From Macrothele yani (Eukaryota; Arthropoda; Arachnida; Araneae; Macrothelidae), in the NCBI GenBank assembly GCA_039090855.1, contig CM077011.1, positions 40,753,501 to 40,817,500 of the forward strand: DNA of 64,000 nucleotides, given 5' to 3'. Each line of letters begins with the position of its first letter. Position 1 is the stretch's first letter. The notes under the pieces are model-generated. The model saw only the letters and a list, made by a program, of their open reading frames with translations, ran no database searches and was not told where the DNA came from. Shown one piece after another: positions 10,928 through 22,059 of the stretch. The position numbers were made by a program, and so were the translations under genes.

Positions 10928-12288
10928 TATACCGTGCAAATTAATTGAGACAAGCTATTTTATTCTCAGAATTGTAATGTGATCGCCAGTTGATGTCGGA
11001 AACCCGCGTAAACCGGTTTTATCAGTTGTGAGGTGGTGTGATTGTTAGAACGTGATAGTAAGAATGTGGTTTGACCGGTTTTAAACAGGAAATACGCACT
11101 ACAGCTTCAATTGTGAGCTTTTGTGTGTCACAGGTGGATGTTAGCTTTTGCTCTGTGAGTACGTGTTGCTTTCGTGTATTGAAAAATGGATATTTCCCCA
11201 AGGAAGCGTGCAAAAAGAATTGCTCTGAAGGATCACACTTCTATGACAGTGAGAGATATCGCTTCTGCATTTGGTGTAGGCAAATCAAGTGTATCAAGAC
11301 TGCTTACGCAATATAATGCATCTGGATCATCGTCTCCAAAAAAGAGAGGTAAATGTGGAAGAAAACGAAAAACAACTCCACGAACCGATAAATATCTAAT
11401 CAGAAATAGTAAAATGAATCCAAAAAAAAACGAGCACCGATCTTCAAAGAGATTTATTGGCTAGTGGTTGTGATGTTAGTGATTCAACTGTACGCCGTAG
11501 GCTTCTGGAAGTTGACCGGAAGACAAGAAGACCAACGAAAAAACAATATTTGAATGCGAAAATGAAGATAAAACGTTAAGCATGGGCCAAAAAATATAAA
11601 TCATGGACTGCTGACGACTGGAAAAAGGTAATTTTCAGTAATGAAACTCATTTATTTGTGCAGGGTTACCAAGCAAATGTCGTTAGACGAAGCAACTGTG
11701 AACCCTTAAGACCTGAGCATGTCAAACAAACTGTAAAACACCCTCTGAAACAAACGTTTCGGGGTTTTTTCACATCAAATGGCACTGGAAGCTTAGTTCC
11801 TGTCCAAGGTATGATTAATTCAGCCAAGTACATAGAAAAATTACAACGTAGGATTGTTCCATTCTTGCACACTTTTGACGGAACATTTCAACATGACTTG
11901 GCCCCATGTCACAATTCGAAATTGGTCAAGAATTTCATGGTGGAAAATCAAATTCATTTGTTTGATTGGCCTGGAAATTTACCAGACTTAAATCCCATAG
12001 AAAACTTGTGGAATATTTTGAAGAGACTGGACTGTACAACCAAAGAACGCATGATAACGAATGCTATAAAAGTGCGGTTCCACGATTATGAAGTCAAAAA
12101 TATGTGCACTCAATTATTGGATTCAATGCCAAAACGAATTCAAGAGGTCATTTCTGCTAAAGAAGGACATACTTCATACTAATATAGGTATTTATCAGTG
12201 TATATCAAGGCATAGAATGATATAAAGGCATAGTTTTGGAAAAAAACAGTGATTGTTTACTTTGTCCCAATTAATTTGCACAGTATAG
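10928..12288 (+). mobile_element. Tc1-like transposon nested in 10836-13652
   Basis: The ends ctataccgtgcaaattaatt and, inverted, ctatactgtgcaaattaatt are flanked by TA. It lies wholly inside the leader of the older element, which gives an order of insertion. Confidence 0.87.
11186..12182 (+). pseudogene. Tc1-like transposase with mutated first catalytic residue
   Basis: MDISPRKRAKRIALKDHTSM opens a helix-turn-helix domain (VRDIASAFGVGKSSVSRLL), then a basic linker (KRGKCGRKRKTTPRTD). A frameshift lies near 11430 and a stop near 11578. The first catalytic position reads IFSNETHLF, with Asn where the family has Asp. The second Asp (FQHDLAPCHNS) and the Glu (LPDLNPIENLWN) are intact. The last 174 residues are open to GHTSY. 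Even with the frame repaired, the Asp-to-Asn change would be expected to abolish catalysis. Confidence 0.82.
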
Positions 12289-12437
12289 TATTAGAAGTGC
12301 AGAGACATTCCGCATGTTTGCGCCAAGCAGTGCCCTCTGAACAGTCAAGTAAGAGGTATAAAGAGCGGGCTGTTTACGATACACACCAGTAGTGCATTGC
12401 GGACAGCGAATTGTAAAGTTTTCTCCATGATTCAATA

Positions 12438-13520
12438 ATGCCTCGGCGACAACAAAGGGCGCAATATCGCAATACGACAGAGTCTGAACTGGACGAATGA
12501 TTGGTCTGCGTGAAGGTGCATTTAGGTACCGCGACATTACGGCTCGAACGGGAGATAACGCCACGAGAGTGTTGCGCGTGTGGCGGCAGTGGACCGAGGA
12601 GAAACAAGTGCATCGACAATCCGGAAGTGAGCCGAGAAATGTGACGACACCACGGGATGACCAACACCTCGTCCGCATGACACTGACGAACCATTCCGCA
12701 ACTTCGCAAGTGTTAGCACAACACTGGAGCACTGCAACGGGAGTGGCAATATCTGCCTCCACTGTTCGACGCTGTCTGCTGCACAGATGACTGTTTGCAC
12801 GCATTTCTTTGCGGTGGATTCCTTTGACCCTGAACCATGAACGTCTCAGTTTGGAATGGGATTTTCAATACCGACAATGGCGTGCTGATTGGCAACACGT
12901 CGTGTTTTCGGACAAGTCCCGATTCAACTAGGACTACCATGATTGCCGCATACGCATTAGACCTTGTTGTGGAGAGATAATTCGAATTTATCAACTTTCA
13001 TTCGAATCGCTTGATTCCTTCTTGGTGTTCCAGCATGCATTTCGAGCGGCATACGTGCCGAACGCCAAGTATGATGGTGTGAGGTGCCATTGGGTACTAT
13101 TCGCGATCTCGACTGCTACGACTTGAGGCCAATCTCAGTCGCGACCGCTACACCACGGAAGTTGTACAGGCAGAAGTCATACCCTTCCTTCAGAGCACTC
13201 CTGGCGCTATATTCCAACAAGACAATGCCCGATCTCATGTTGCCCGGAAGGTTCAAGCCCTCTTCGCAGCACAGCTAATATCGCTTCTTCCCTGGCCTGC
13301 ACTTTCTCCAGAGATATCGCCTATTGAACATGTCTGGGATATGGTCACTCGGCAACTGGCACATCAAAGTCCTCCAGCGGTCAGTACAAATGATCTGTGG
13401 ACTCGCATACATGCCGCCTGGAAAGCAATTACCCAGGACACCATCTAACGCCTTTTCGATTCAATGCCATGCCGTCTAGAAGATGTCATTGTAGCTGGCA
13501 AAGGCTCCACAAGATACTTA
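12438..13520 (+). pseudogene. Tc1-like transposase, degraded
   Basis: MPRRQQRAQYRNTTESELDE is followed by a stop, then GLREGAFRYRDITARTGDNATRVLRVWRQW and a second DNA-binding block (SASTVRRCLLHR). The first catalytic region reads VVFSDKSRFN, with the usual Glu changed to Lys. The second half survives in other frames (a PTRQCP shift of the QQDNARSH block, and SRDIAY for SPDLSPIEH). It ends near FDSMPCRLEDVIVAGKGSTRY. Confidence 0.72.
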
Positions 13521-13654
13521 TTTTTGCAGGTAAATATTGTTGCATTGCTCCTGAAAATTAAATCGCTTATGTACAGTCATATCAGTAATGTGTGGTATAC
13601 CTTTTTTTCGAATCACATAGTTATTTCTTGGTGTTGCAATTTTCACAAACAGTA

Positions 13655-14057
13655 GTGCATTTTTGTCATATATTTCACGAAGTTACATTGGCAGTCAGAC
13701 ACTTTGTTACATTGGTTGTCAGACATTCACGTTACAGAGGTTTATGCTGTTGAAAACATTTGAAGGGCAGTGTTGTGGAATGTTCCAAAGTTGGCCCGTA
13801 CATTACTTTTTATTTCCATTGACGAGCTGTTCAAGGGATGTGTCTTAGAGACCAATAAAGAATCTTTCTGTTTCTTTGAGTAAAGACAACTCTCTTCTGG
13901 CCGTTAGAAAGCCTAATATTGCTCACTCTGTAATTAAAAATAATGTGCCAGTTTCCGGAGCATAGCGTTAAGAAGATCCAACGTTACAAGTAGTATAGAT
14001 GCACGATAAATAATGTTTTAAAGGTATAGGCTTTCAAGCCTATAGCATGAATACAAA
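13655..14057. other. Anonymous spacer between Tc1 elements
   Basis: It contains a short imperfect duplication (ttacattggcagtcagacac and gttacattggttgtcagaca). Nothing else is recognised. Confidence 0.4.
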
Positions 14058-15413
14058 CACACTCACGGATAATGAAATTTGCGCACCAAGAAGGAAGTCT
14101 CGGACTGAACTGAACTTTTATGGACTCGATGATACAGATGAATGATACATATGATGGCAAAAACAGAAAAACAGAGCTGCAGGACAATTACAGAGGAATC
14201 TGTGGCACCCAGTCCGGTCATCTTCAATAACGCGTCGCACGGCCTCGTGCGGAGATACATGCTGCAATACGGTCCGGCATGGAGGCAAACAAACGCCTGA
14301 TGTAGTCCTTTGGCAGCTGGCGTTTCAGCTGGTCCCACAAATGCTCGATAGAGGACATTTCCGGGGAGCGGGCAGTGTCTGGACATGACGTAGGCAGTCC
14401 TGGGCAACCCGCGCCGTATACGGGCGGGCATTATCCTGCTGGTATAGCGCACCTGGAATCCCGCCCAGGAATGGCAGCCCATGGGGCCGTACCATCTCAT
14501 CCACATACCGTTGACCCGTCAATGATCCACGTACCACTACTACAGCTGATCGGCTATCGTAGTCAGTTGCTCTCCAGATCATAATGCCTGCCGCAGTGGG
14601 GAAGGTGTGGCGTTCTACAGCGAAGTCGGGATTGTTGCGATGGCCCGGGAACCTCCACATCCAGACACGATGATCATCTGTCCCCCCAAAAGAAAGCGGC
14701 ACTCATCGCTAAACACCACACGTCGCCAGTCTGTGGCGTTCCACGTCGCTCTGGTCTGGCACTTCTGCACACGGAGCCGGCGATGTTCCGGTGTTAAAGA
14801 CAGCCCACGTAAGGTGCGCTGGGATCGCAGATTCGCTTCCACGAGGAGTCGGGAAACAGTTCGAGGGAACACAGTACCAGCTATATCTGCCTGTATAGTA
14901 GACTGAGACCCCGTGGGATCCGTTCGTGCCTGGCTCACGATCCGTCGATTCTCCATACCGGTGGTCCTCCTGGTCCGTCCTGAGCCAATCCGTCGTGTGG
15001 CAGTGCCGCCATGTGTCCACTGCTCCCAAACCAGTCGGACGGTAGGATCAGAACGATCCACTTGGCGGGCAATACGGCGGGCCGACCACCCTGCGGTTTT
15101 CAACCCGATGATCCTGCCTCTCTAAAGGTCCATGCGTTGCGTAAACTGACGTCTCTCGTGTCCACCCGGCATTCTTGTCACTCTGCACTCTTGTGGCGTC
15201 GGCCGGTGCTTTTCGCTTTCTTGGGGCATCGACTACACTCCGGGTTATAAGACTGCCGGTTCGTGCTTGCAGCGCTATCATAGGGTGTGCGGTCATGCGC
15301 ACTCGCACCAAACGTTGATCATTTGCATAACAGCACACACTCTAACTATTTGCAAAGTTTCGCGGTTGTAGCATGTTTTCTTCTAGGTGCGCAAATTTCA
15401 TTGTCAGTGAGTG
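14058..15413 (-). mobile_element. Tc1-like transposon
   Basis: The right end, inverted, is cactcactgacaatgaaatt and the left is cactcacggataatgaaatt. Both continue into gcgcaccaagaagga-like sequence. TA is intact on the right and altered on the left. Confidence 0.82.
14224..15172 (-). pseudogene. Tc1-like transposase, two frameshifts
   Basis: A Tc1 helix-turn-helix (KTAGWSARRIARQVDRSDPT) is followed by GSGRTRRTT and a second DNA-binding block. The catalytic Asp sits in VVFSDECRFLLG, the second in YQQDNARPYTARVAQD, and the C-terminal region reads SIEHLWDQLKR, with Glu present. It ends SARGRATRY. Frame breaks lie near 15110 and 14680. All three acidic residues are still there, and the lesions are few compared with neighbouring copies. 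Confidence 0.8.
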
Positions 15414-15415
15414 TA

Positions 15416-15790
15416 TTTTTATTCAAAACAATGTGAGGTGTAGAAGGCGTCGAAATTCTGAGTTATCTTTGTTGTTTTACCTGCATTCACTCTTAAGGCC
15501 AATATTTGGTAGTGTTTGTATATAGAATGGTAACATTAGTAGCCGTTCATCTATCTGTGATGCAACGAATCCAGGTTTTTTTAACTTAGTACACTATCAG
15601 CAATCCTTTTTGAAAACTACCATAATAAACATTCGGAAGTTAGGAAATAATATAAACAAGAAGGATGACACCGAATTTTCGGGTGTAATAAACACGTCTT
15701 TTGAATCCGTTCCAACGCAAATTTAAATTTATCAAAGCTATTCAAAGTAAATGAAAACCGGTATGGAAAACAATAGTATCTGACGGAAGA
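15416..15790. other. Anonymous AT-rich stretch
   Basis: No gene, RNA or repeat is recognised. Confidence 0.4.
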
Positions 15791-15812
15791 AAGAAGTTTT
15801 TCAATCGGGTCT

Positions 15813-16052
15813 TTAATCCCTCAGATATTGCTGTAAACGAAATCGTGAGCTTACGAAATCGTGAATCCCTCAGATATTGCTGTAAACGAAATCGTGAGCT
15901 TACGAAATCGTGAATCCCTCAGATATTGCTGTAAACGAAATCGTGAGCTTACGAAATCGTGAATCCCTCAGATATTGCTGTAAACGAAATCGTGAGCTTA
16001 CGAAATCGTGAATCCCTCAGATATTGCTGTAAACGAAATCGTGAGCTTACGA
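15813..16052. repeat. 49-bp tandem repeat, about 4.9 copies
   Basis: The unit aatccctcagatattgctgt...gagcttacgaaatcgtg begins at 15815, 15864, 15913, 15962 and 16011 with an exact period of 49. The copies are essentially identical, so this expansion is much younger than the degenerate satellite around it. Confidence 0.95.
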
Positions 16053-16474
16053 ACTCTTAGAAACAAAGTTATCGACAAAAATAAGATGTGACTTTACGTG
16101 CCCTGGTGGGAAAACCATGCTTTATTTTAGGAAGAAAGTATTCACAAAAGGTTTATCCATATGAGCGGTATCGGTCCAAGAAGTCTATGATTTACTTGAA
16201 AATTTTGAATTTATAGGAAAAACATTTCGCATCGGAAACACTATCCAACAAAGAAGAAATTTTTCAAATCGGACTCCTAGAAGTAGAGATATTGACAAAA
16301 ATAAGATATACATCTACGTCCCCTGGCGGAGAAACTGTTGAATATTTTAGTAAGAAAATATTCCAAAAATGTTTATCGATGTGAGGGGCACCAGTCCACG
16401 AAAGAATTTTTTCAATCGATATTTTAGAAGCTCAGATTTTATGGCAAATACATCAGAAGCGAAAATTAACACTT

Positions 16475-16490
16475 ACGCCCCCTGGTGGCC
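16475..16490 (-). promoter_or_regulatory. CTCF-core-like motif in the satellite
   Basis: Read on the minus strand, ggccaccagggggcgt contains CCACCAGGGGGCG, the core of the consensus bound by the insulator protein CTCF. Weaker versions of the same block sit in the neighbouring units. Binding is an inference from the motif only. Confidence 0.35.
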
Positions 16491-17330
16491 AAAGTATTCT
16501 TTACCAAAAATTCGAAATTATATGCAAAAGATTGCGCATCAGCAGATGTATCCGCTGATTAAAAAAAATTTCAAATCGGAGTTTTAAAAGAAGAGTTATC
16601 GGAAAAAATGCACTTTACTTTTACGCCCCCTAGCGGAAAATCTATGCGTAGTTTGAAAAAGAAACTATATCCAAAACACTCTTCGACATAAATGGAATCG
16701 AAAGATATAAGATTTTTTTCAATCGGATGTTTAGAAGCAAATATGTGAAATAAAACGTATTTTTGAATTCGACATCATCTGCAATTATTATTAGCTTTGT
16801 ATTCGGGTGAAAGATAAATTACGCGCTCTAGCGATGAAATTGTGCATCGTAAAAAATACGAAATAAAGGATCATCATTCGTATATTTCAAGCTTTCGAAT
16901 GCAAAAAGAATTTTTCAAATCGGACTGATAGTTGCAGAGATACCGTGGGTACAGACGGACGGACAAACCGATAACATAAGCACGATCTTATTTTACAAAA
17001 GACGTGCTAAAAATGTACAAGAAAGTATTATTAGCTTTGTATTCGGGTGAAAGTTAAATGGATGTGAAAGGCTTACTCTTCCGTGCACAGTAGCTAGCCC
17101 AGGGATGAAAGGGGTGCAAAAGCAAATAAACTAAATAGCCGTCTGATACCAGTTCTGGTGTCATTCACTGTGTACGAACTTCACTTTTTTCAATCGTTCA
17201 TTGAGAAGACGGTTAACTCCTGAAGTACGTGTCGTGTTACTCGTTTAATAAAGGTTATAATACATATAAACTATATTGACAAAAGTCACCGGACACCTAG
17301 AAGAAAAACATAACATAGCATTTATTGACA

Positions 17331-17357
17331 TACATTAGTACGGTGTCGGTCCACCTT
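17331..17357 (-). pseudogene. Detached C-terminal end of the Tc1 transposase
   Basis: On the minus strand this reads AKGGPTPY followed by a stop, the usual Tc1 terminus. In-frame sequence further upstream is a stop codon, which places the insertion junction immediately beside it. The body of the gene ends SMSRRV at about 19960. Confidence 0.75.
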
Positions 17358-17561
17358 TGGCCTACACGTGTCTTCACGAGCTCCGTGTTTGAGTGCTTCA
17401 CGTACGTGTTTTGTGTGTCCCATCATTGTTCTTCTGTGTGTGTGCTGAAGTTAAAGGTCTGTGCTTTCTTTAAGATTCCTCACGAGTTGGTGAGTGCTCA
17501 TTTTTTTGCATTATCAGTGTTTTAATTTCCACACCGAGCTGTTCGTTTTATTCGTTAACAA

Positions 17562-19226
17562 TTGCCATTGTTTATGGCATCTGCTGATGAGGGCGCTGTT
17601 CCCGCCCTCGACGCTGCAGCTCCTCGCGTCGTCTCTTTAACGACAGACGCAGCCGATCAATCATCTTCGCTTTTTAGTGAAGAGCCTCCTAATTTTCCTC
17701 CTTTCATTTGCACGTCTTCTCCTGCTCAGGTCTCCGACGCTGTCATTGAGAACGTGAATGTGACGTCCCTGGCCTCTGCTGGCGATGATGAATTCATGGA
17801 CGTCTCTGAAGTCGTCGCTAATCTGCCCTCTACAGTTTCTACTGCATCTGCTTCCAGTACATTGTCTCATGCTGCATCAATGCCTTCTAGAGGAGGCGCT
17901 TCTGCACGCATGTATTCTGCGGCTGCCTCTGGGTTTCCACCGGCTTCCTCCTCGTCTCGTCTGCCCCCTATGGATTCTTACGTTACTTTCAACAGTGACA
18001 CCATCTTATTAGACATTCCCGAGAACTCTCCTGCTGGTCAACGTCATCATTCGACACTCGAGTTAGGGGTTTGTTTTGATGCGCTGTCCAACGCTCCTTT
18101 GAAGCAGTTCAGCTCTGCTCTCAAAAAGATGCTTCCTTCTAGTGCCATCACCCACCTCACCCGAAAGCCACGAACAGTGATTGATTATTTTTCGAAGAAA
18201 GAATTTGCCGAGCTTTTCTTGTCTCGGGGCCTATCAATTGGCGATCGTCACCTCTTCGCCAAATCCATCGCCCAGCGTCCTGTTCTGGTGTCTCTACATC
18301 CGGTAACCCCGGAGATCTCTGATGGTATGCTGTGTGCTGCACGTAGACGATGCGGCAAAGTAGTCAGCCCAATAAAGACTCTCTCCTCTTCCTCTCTGAC
18401 CCCGATGATAAACACATCTGTGGCTTCCGTAGAACTTCTCGTATCATCTTCCCGTCGGAAGAGCATCTCATAAAGTTTCCACGGTTCCGCGATGTTCGTT
18501 GCGGTAAAGATTGCCGCCGGATTGAGCTCCTCACCTCTGCTCATTGCTCACGCTGCAATGCTTACGGCCATCAGCAGGCTCTTTGCCCCCACGCAGAACC
18601 ACTGAATCCTGGAGCTCCAAAGCAGCATTGTACCTCTTCCTCCGTTTCTGCTGATATGCCTCATCCTGCGTCTGCACCTCCTGGACTCAGTTCTGCCGAA
18701 AATCTGATTAAAGCCTTCGATCAACACGTGACTTCCGATGTTGCTTTCTTCACTCTGTCGTATTTTCCTCCGCTTGACTCCTCCTTGCCTTCCCGTGTTC
18801 TCTCTCCATCAGAGAACAACACGGCAGATCTTCAAGCTTCATTCACTGTCGGCACTTTTGCTCCCGGCGATGAGGTGGACCTTTCCTCTGATTCCACATT
18901 GTATGTCATCCATCCACGACAAACGTCGCTCTACTACCAGTACCGAGGCCCGGAGGATAAAGAAAAAGTCACCATCTCCGACTGGCCGCCCACATCGTTC
19001 CACCCGTTTAGCAAGATCCAAGTCTCCCCTGTCACGTTCTAGCTCTTCCTCTTCAAAATCCAAGGATCCTCAGCCGAAGTTTGAAGATTTCTCGACTCTG
19101 CTTACCAACGCCTCTCTTCCTTTAGAACCTCTCCCCTTTGAAGATCTTTACGAGTTTCTCACTCATAAAACAAATCGGGAGGCTTCTCTCATCTTTTTAC
19201 AGCAGTTTGAAGCAGTTCTTCCCTAG
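17562..19226 (+). pseudogene. LINE ORF1 (nucleic-acid-binding protein), frameshifted
   Basis: The first 300 residues or so are open (MPLFMASADEGAVPALDAAA onward) and rich in Ser, Pro and Ala. A central region (LSRGLSIGDRHLFAKSIAQR; the EISDGMLCAARRRCGKV block) resembles the RNA-binding part of arthropod LINE ORF1 proteins. After a shift near 18400, the frame reaches CSRCNAYGHQQALC, a CX2CX4HX4C zinc knuckle. A third frame carries the C-terminal part to about 19226 (DFSTLLTNASLPLEPLPFED). ORF1 proteins of this kind bind the element RNA and form particles. Clade assignment (I/Jockey/R1-like) is tentative. Confidence 0.65.
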
Positions 19227-19392
19227 GTCTATGACCAAGCAACCTCCATCCTCAAATTCCCGCAGCATAATGCCAAGCAACCCGACTACGTCTTGTGGTG
19301 TCGTGGTATCATCCATCTCCTCGACACATTTCAGAAAGCTACCATAGCTGCCCTTCATCCGACGTTGGACTTTCCCCATCCAGGTCGCCACT

Positions 19393-19745
19393 ATGAATTG
19401 TAAAGGGTTTACTAACCCCTTGTTAACGCTCTCGTTCTGTAAGATCTCTCGCCTCTTGGGGCCGACTTACTCCTTCTTCAAGAGATGAACTGCCAGTCCT
19501 CGACACTTTTTCATAGATGGCGCACTTGGGACTTCACCTTTCACCATGTTTTCCGTTACTCTGTGCACGGTGGTACAGCAGGAGTATCAGTCTGCCATCT
19601 CCCCATGCAGTGAAAGCTCCTTCTATGTTACGTGTCACCAGTGACCCCGTGGTTCGCTGTTACACCAAGCCCATTACATCTCACGGTGAGTTAAGACTCT
19701 GCATTAACGTTTTGTTGTTCTTTCGCACTGCGCTGCCCCGCCCGT
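19393..19745 (+). pseudogene. Remnant of LINE endonuclease (start of ORF2)
   Basis: ATMNCKGFTNPLLTLSF near 19390 and GTAGVSVCHLPS-like sequence further on resemble the opening of an APE-type endonuclease domain. The catalytic core and everything after it is missing. Frames are broken. Confidence 0.45.
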
Positions 19746-19951
19746 GATCATTTTGTTCTTCCTCAAGCATTGCTCTGTTTGCATCACGTTGTAAATTTGT
19801 CATTACTCATTCAATGTACATATCATCGCTTTTATCAGTTTGTATCATTTCTGTTCTTTTTTGTTTTCTTTGAGACGATTCCATGTTGCTCGTCTCCTCT
19901 GTTTTGTTACATTAAAGCGATTCTGAAGCCACCCTTTGCCTTATTCATGCA

Positions 19952-20971
19952 CTGACCCTGCGAGACATGCTTTCGGAAAGGTTTCGGAACAGAGCGATAG
20001 GTATGCGCTTCCATTCAGTACATAATGCTGCCGCTAACTGTTGCTTAGCAGCAGGCATTGAATCCAAACTTCTTATGCGGCACTCTAATTCGTCCCATAG
20101 GTGCTCTATGGGATTACTATCAGGTCTCTGTGCTGGCCAGTCCACACATAATACGAAATTATCGTCCAACCACACCGTAACACTCCTTGCTTTATGGCTC
20201 GGTGCATTATCCTTCTGGTACCAACAAGGCTCGGTTTCATAGTATTGCTACAGAGTTGGTAGAGCATAATTGACCAGAATATCGAGGTAGAAGTGCTGGT
20301 TAACAGGTTTGTTCACGATAACTAATGGGCCGGGACCATACCACGAAAAACACTCCCACACTGGCAGCTCCAGACTTGACCATAATAACAGTATACTGTG
20401 GTAAATAGCAATCCCCCGGCTGCAGCCATACCCACACATGGCCATCAGACTCATGGATCGTCCACATATGGCCATCAGACTCATGGATCGTTTATCTGGA
20501 TTCATCAGTCCATAGGACCCTTTTCCATTGATCTACGGTCCACGATAAATGTTCTTTACACAATGCTAAACGACGAGCAGCATCCCGAGTGGAAATGAAA
20601 AGCTTATGAGCAACCGCACAAACATGGTAACCCATGGAATGAAGTTCTCTGTGAATGGTACGTGTACATACCGAGTTTCCAGCATTTTTACTCACCTGTG
20701 TACTGAGGTCCTGTGTAGTACTCCGTCGATTACCTGTTACGACTCTCCTGAGGCTTCGATGTCCTCTATCAATGATTTTCTTTGGTCTGCCGGTTTGTTT
20801 TGCTGCTTCAGGCACGCCATGTGTCTTCCACTTATTCAGTACATCCAAAACAGTTGACTTGGGTATGGTTAAACACCTCTCGGTTTCTCTTATGGGCAAC
20901 TCACTAATATAACACCCAACAATCTTTCCTTTCTCAAAGCCAGTTCTCTCCCCCCCCCGCGACATTTTCAC
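19952..20971 (-). pseudogene. Tc1-like transposase body
   Basis: The first 159 residues are open: MSRGGERTGFEKGKIVGCYI, helix-turn-helix, QTGRPKK hinge, second helix-turn-helix (STQVSKNAGNSVCTRTIHRE), then HLSWTVDQWKRVLWTDESR with the first Asp. The centre is degraded. The C-terminal part reads DWPAQRPDSNPIEHLWDELE, with Glu intact, up to SMSRRV, where the LINE interrupts it. Confidence 0.8.
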
Positions 20972-21142
20972 TCAACTTCACAGTGCGATATGATCGCGGA
21001 CAGCTACAGACTTGTTTTTATACCGTTTGCAGCTGTAACGCGCATCTTAACAACTCAGCGGATTCGTTCATTTACTTTTGAAGGGGTGTCCGGTGACTTT
21101 TGCCAGTATAGTATATAATAGTTGTAATTGCCTAATAGTTGC

Positions 21143-21492
21143 GAATTTACAACACAGGAGGAGAACAATTGAGGGTTCTTCCTGACATGCCTGTTATGCT
21201 GTGTTAAATTACATCAATCCTCTTCGAAATGGAAGGGGACATTTTCGTGGAACCACACAACAATTTACAACACAGGAGGAAAACAATTGAGGGTTCTTCC
21301 TGACATGCCTGTTATGCTGTGATAAAGTACATCAATCCTCTTCGAAATGGAAGGGGACATTTTCGTGGAACCACACAACAATTTACAACACAGGAGGAAA
21401 ACAATTGAGGGTTCTTCCTGACATGCCTGTTATGCTGTGATAAAGTACATCAATCCTCTTCGAAATGGAAGGGGACATTTTCGTGGAACCCT
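21143..21492. repeat. 118-bp tandem repeat, three copies
   Basis: Units beginning cacaggagga lie at 21153, 21271 and 21389, an exact 118-bp period with almost no differences. The array starts beside the Tc1 right end. Confidence 0.95.
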
Positions 21493-22059
21493 ACATTTAC
21501 ATATCGCTAACATGATTTGCAAATATGGCGTTCCAGCGGAAATTTTCTTTGGATTTGGCTTTAAAAAAGGAGGAAATGAAAATGTTTTCTCCAATTAATA
21601 TCTCTCCCTGGGCGACAGTTTTAAACTGTCATGCGTGACATTCTTGTTGTAATGGGACTCTCTCTTTCTCTGTCATGCGTCGTTTTTCAGCTATGCAGAG
21701 TTATGATTGACTTCTCACTCGCTCCTTCACGCTCGTTTGTTCATACGAGCCCGTGGTTTGTTTGTCCCGCTACAGGTAGTTTCGAGATTATCATCTTAGT
21801 TTATGTTGCCTTTGTCTTCAACAAAGCTTGATTTTTACGGCACTAAAACTTGACGATGACTTCAGTGATGTATTGGACGTCAATAAAACTTCACGGTTTA
21901 CGAACTTAGTACGTAACGTCATTACGTCAGCGTCGTGTATTGGCGAGATTCCGGTTGTGGCTACCATTAGTTCTGAGGTGAAGAACTCCTGTCTATTTCT
22001 GTGGTTGTAGTTGTTGTGAAATTTTAATCTGTGGTTGGCATCGTCGTCGCATTCTGCGG

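Larger units (their letters stand above)
10836..13652 (+). mobile_element. Tc1-like transposon interrupted by another Tc1
   Basis: The TIRs ctgtttgtgaaaattgcaac (left) and its inverse at 13622-13652 are almost identical, with TA on each side (10834-10835, 13653-13654). The 5' leader is split by the complete Tc1 at 10928-12288. Without that insert the element is about 1.45 kb, normal for Tc1. Confidence 0.85.
15790..17060. repeat. Diverged satellite-like repeat
   Basis: Degenerate units share a block tttttcaatcggxxxtttagaag, then gagatattgacaaaaataaga and ttacgccccctggtgg. The last block recurs at about 16096, 16316, 16475 and 16623, giving spacings of 220, 159 and 148 bp. A 30-bp segment (ttattagctttgtattcggg...) is repeated at 16788 and 17029. 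No coding capacity is seen. Confidence 0.7.
17358..19950 (+). mobile_element. Internally deleted non-LTR retrotransposon
   Basis: It holds a 5' leader, an ORF1 with a zinc knuckle, the start of an endonuclease frame and a T-rich 3' region. No reverse transcriptase is present. It sits inside a Tc1 transposase gene. Retaining the 5' end and ORF1 while losing the RT is the opposite of ordinary 5' truncation and points to an internal deletion. The exact junctions and target duplication could not be fixed. Confidence 0.7.
17271..21111 (-). mobile_element. Tc1-like transposon split by a LINE insertion
   Basis: The left end ctatattgacaaaagtcacc and the right end, inverted, ctatactggcaaaagtcacc are TIRs continuing into ggacacc. 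The minus-strand transposase occupies the right part, and its last codons are found at the far left. About 2.6 kb of foreign sequence lies between them. Confidence 0.85.

Noticed and set aside
15813..16052. CRISPR array
   Set aside because: The 49-bp units are contiguous with no spacers, and the sequence is clearly from an animal genome.
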